NCBI RefSeq assembly: GCF_040706535.1
Contig: NZ_JAPDRJ010000001.1
Span: 1,860,001 to 1,924,000, forward strand
Direction of reading: 5' to 3'
Source: Lentisalinibacter orientalis
Lineage (GTDB): Bacteria > Pseudomonadota > Gammaproteobacteria > Steroidobacterales > Woeseiaceae
Length of the DNA stretch: 64,000 nt
Shown: positions 62,151 to 64,000 of the stretch, piece after piece
Position numbering within the stretch: position 1 is the first letter of the stretch
Layout of the letters: each line of letters starts with the position of its first letter
The notes under the pieces: model-generated
What the model was told of the DNA's origin: nothing
Database searches by the model: none
Seen by the model: the letters and a program-made list of their open reading frames with translations, nothing else
Program-made: the position numbers and the translations under genes

Positions 62151-63182
62151 GTGGACACCCTGACGCAGGCCGTACTCGGCGCCTCGATCGGCGCCGCAGT
62201 GGCCGGGCACGGCGAGCGCCGGCGCGGGGCCGCGCTGGGCGCCGCCTGCGGCACGCTGCCCGACCTCGACGTGCTCGTTCCCCTGGGCGATCCGGTGTCC
62301 GACTTCACCTGGCATCGGGGCTACAGTCATTCGCTGTTGGTGCTGAGTGTCGCGGCGCCGGCGATCTGGTGGCTGGTCGCGAGATTCAATGCGCCTGCCC
62401 GTGAGCGGCCGCGCCGCTGGCTCGCGCTCATCTGGCTCGCCCTGTTCACGCATCCGCTGCTCGACGCCTTGACCGTCTACGGCACCCAGCTGTTCCTGCC
62501 GTTCAGCAACCATCCGGTGAGCGGCTCGACGTTGTTCATCATCGACCCGGCGTTCACCGTGCCCCTGGCGGTCGGCCTCGTGGTCGCGCTGCTGGTCCGC
62601 GACGAGCACCGCGCGCGGGCGGCCGTGGTCGGTGGCCTGACGCTCGGCGTGGCCTATCTGGGTCTGTCGATTGCGGCCAAGCTGCACGTGGAGCGGGTGG
62701 CCCGTGACGCGCTGGCGGAGGCGGGCATCGCCCACCGGGGCGTGCTCACGACGCCGGCGCCGTTCAACATCGTGCTGTGGCGCATCGTCGCAATGGATGA
62801 GGGCGGCTACCGGGAGGGCTTCTACTCCCTGCTGGATCCCCCGGGCACGCTGTCTTTCGAGCGTCACGAGTCGCGCCCGGAGCTGCTGGACGGCATCCGC
62901 GATACCTGGGCCGTGCGGCGTCTCGCCTGGTTCACCCACGGCTTCTACCGGGTCTCGCGCCAGGACGACCGGATCGTGATGACGGACCTGCGCATGGGCG
63001 TGGAACCGGTCTACGTGTTCAGTTTCGCCGTCGGCCGGCTGGAGGCGGGCGGCGCGCGGGCCGTCGAGCCCGAGCAGCTCGCGCCGCTGCGCCCCGGGCC
63101 GGGACAGGTGGCGCGGCTGCTGCGCCGCGTCGCCGGGCCGGTCACCTCCGCGGAGGATTCCCGTACAATACCGGGCTCCTGA
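62151..63182 (+). CDS. YdjM-like membrane metal-dependent hydrolase
   Basis: A 343-residue protein starting at GTG 62151. The family pattern begins DTLTQAVLGASIGAAVAG, then CGTLPDLDVL, WHRGYSHSLLVL and FTHPLLDALTVYGTQLF, holding the Asp and His residues of the LexA-regulated YdjM/DUF457 group. Four or five spans occupy about residues 5-175; a soluble C-domain (about 180-343) follows. The chemical reaction is not established. Confidence 0.85.
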   Translation: MDTLTQAVLGASIGAAVAGHGERRRGAALGAACGTLPDLDVLVPLGDPVSDFTWHRGYSHSLLVLSVAAPAIWWLVARFNAPARERPRRWLALIWLALFTHPLLDALTVYGTQLFLPFSNHPVSGSTLFIIDPAFTVPLAVGLVVALLVRDEHRARAAVVGGLTLGVAYLGLSIAAKLHVERVARDALAEAGIAHRGVLTTPAPFNIVLWRIVAMDEGGYREGFYSLLDPPGTLSFERHESRPELLDGIRDTWAVRRLAWFTHGFYRVSRQDDRIVMTDLRMGVEPVYVFSFAVGRLEAGGARAVEPEQLAPLRPGPGQVARLLRRVAGPVTSAEDSRTIPGS

Positions 63183-63212
63183 TTCGCGCTCATCACCAGG
63201 CCTCCGACCGTC

Positions 63213-64000
63213 ATGTCCGACACAACCACCGCCGGCAGGGATTTCATCCGCCAGATCATCGCCGACGACATCGCCGCGGGTAAGCACGGCGGCAAGGTCG
63301 TCACCCGCTTCCCGCCGGAGCCGAACGGCTTCCTGCACGTCGGCCACGCCACCTCCATCTGCCTGAACTTCGGGGTGGCCGAGGAGAACGGCGGCGTCAC
63401 GTTCCTGCGTTTCGACGACACCAATCCCGGCAAGGAAAGCATCGAGTTCGTGCGCGCCATCGAGGCGGATATCCGCTGGCTCGGCTTCGACTGGGGCGAC
63501 CGCCTCACCCATGCGTCGGATTACTTCGATCAGCTGTACGACTGCGCCGTCGACCTGATCCGTCAGGGCAAGGCCTACGTGGACGACCTCGGCGCGGACG
63601 AGATCCGCGAGTACCGTGGCACGCTGAAGGAGCCGGGGCGGGAGAGCCCGTGGCGCGGCCGCAGCGTGGAGGAGAACCTGGATCTGTTCGAGCGCATGCG
63701 CGCCGGCGAGTTCGCCGACGGCGAGAAGGTGCTGCGCGCGAAGATCGACATGGCCGCGCCGAACATGCACATGCGCGACCCGACGCTCTATCGCATCCGC
63801 CACATTCCCCATCAGCGCACCGGCGACAAGTGGTGCATCTATCCGATGTACGACTTCGCGCACGGTTTGTCGGATGCCTTCGAGGGCATCACCCATTCGC
63901 TGTGCACGCTCGAGTTCGAGGATCACCGGCCGCTGTACGACTGGCTGCTCGATCAGCTCGATCTGCCGCATCGCCCGCGCCAGTACGAGTTTTCGCGCAC
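63213..64000 (+). CDS. glnS: glutaminyl-tRNA synthetase, 3' end cut by the window
   Basis: About 262 codons from ATG 63213, open to the window end. The class I HIGH motif reads LHVGHATSI after FPPEPNG. RFDDTNPGKE, LGFDWGD and DKWCIYPMYDFAHGLSDAFEGITHSL fit GlnRS and not the discriminating GluRS. The KMSKS loop and anticodon domain lie beyond the window. Confidence 0.96.
   Translation, partial: MSDTTTAGRDFIRQIIADDIAAGKHGGKVVTRFPPEPNGFLHVGHATSICLNFGVAEENGGVTFLRFDDTNPGKESIEFVRAIEADIRWLGFDWGDRLTHASDYFDQLYDCAVDLIRQGKAYVDDLGADEIREYRGTLKEPGRESPWRGRSVEENLDLFERMRAGEFADGEKVLRAKIDMAAPNMHMRDPTLYRIRHIPHQRTGDKWCIYPMYDFAHGLSDAFEGITHSLCTLEFEDHRPLYDWLLDQLDLPHRPRQYEFSR

Noticed and set aside
61890..63971. N-terminal extension of the TonB receptor frame
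   Set aside because: The signal peptide starts at ATG 61889; the upstream frame is antisense to the YdjM-like and glnS genes.

Overview
This 64 kb window is GC-rich, densely coded chromosomal DNA of a gammaproteobacterium. The evidence is an SrkA-type kinase, BipA, a HexR-controlled Entner-Doudoroff cluster, a Pseudomonas-like glutamyl-polyamine pathway, GlnS, and REP-type repeats of the kind common in this class. The genus cannot be read from the sequence. No rRNA, tRNA, CRISPR array, prophage or IS transposase was seen. Both ends cut through genes: srkA on the left and glnS on the right.

Layout. 0-2.2 kb: an SrkA-like kinase (partial), an alpha/beta hydrolase, and a 400 bp gap full of repeats. 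2.2-9.8 kb: a sulfide/persulfide unit made of a BigR/SqrR-type sensor, a divergent persulfide dioxygenase and a sulfide:quinone oxidoreductase. It runs by 4-base overlaps into an RND exporter, a LolA-like lipoprotein-sorting protein and an outer-membrane barrel. 9.6-11.3 kb: a DUF2892 membrane protein, a DUF3365 heme lipoprotein and a secreted protein of unknown family. 11.4-24 kb: a D-aminoacylase-type amidohydrolase, an Asp-nucleophile hydrolase, gamma-glutamyltransferase, BipA, a cyanide-insensitive-type bd oxidase (cioAB), a Spinster-like MFS protein, a GST and an Old-Yellow-Enzyme relative. 24-25.6 kb: an SCP2 protein, a thioesterase and a zeta-class GST.

25.7-38.1 kb is a polyamine catabolism region: PuuD, PuuA, a SpuC-type transaminase, agmatinase, PuuR, PuuB, an omega-amino acid:pyruvate transaminase and a malonate/methylmalonate semialdehyde dehydrogenase. 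A sugar porter and a LacI regulator sit in its middle. Agmatine would give putrescine, which is glutamylated, oxidised and hydrolysed. The last two enzymes suggest that aminopropyl carbon leaves through beta-alanine and malonate semialdehyde. 38.1-43.8 kb: hexR, then divergent zwf-pgl-edd-eda with two HexR-type operators between them. 43.9-47.8 kb: an MTHFR-family protein, thioredoxin, and an ABC-FtsX-DUF3299 unit resembling the zinc-starvation cluster PA4063-PA4066 of Pseudomonas aeruginosa; zur lies at 58.8 kb.

47.9-52.9 kb is a CO-dehydrogenase-like operon (coxG, coxS, coxM, MoxR ATPase, VWA protein, XdhC-like) with no large molybdenum subunit. 52.9-58.6 kb: a TetR regulator, an unusual 929-residue protein with two receiver-like domains, one membrane span and a TonB C-terminal domain, and thrS. 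58.8-64 kb: zur, a TonB-dependent receptor with GTATAC palindromes upstream, a YdjM-like membrane protein and glnS.

The most unusual items are the receiver-TonB fusion, a dispersed element made of a GGTGCCGGACCG head and three AACTTTTNN 9-mers that lies just after stop codons, the cox operon without coxL, and the tight coupling of sulfide oxidation to an envelope export module.
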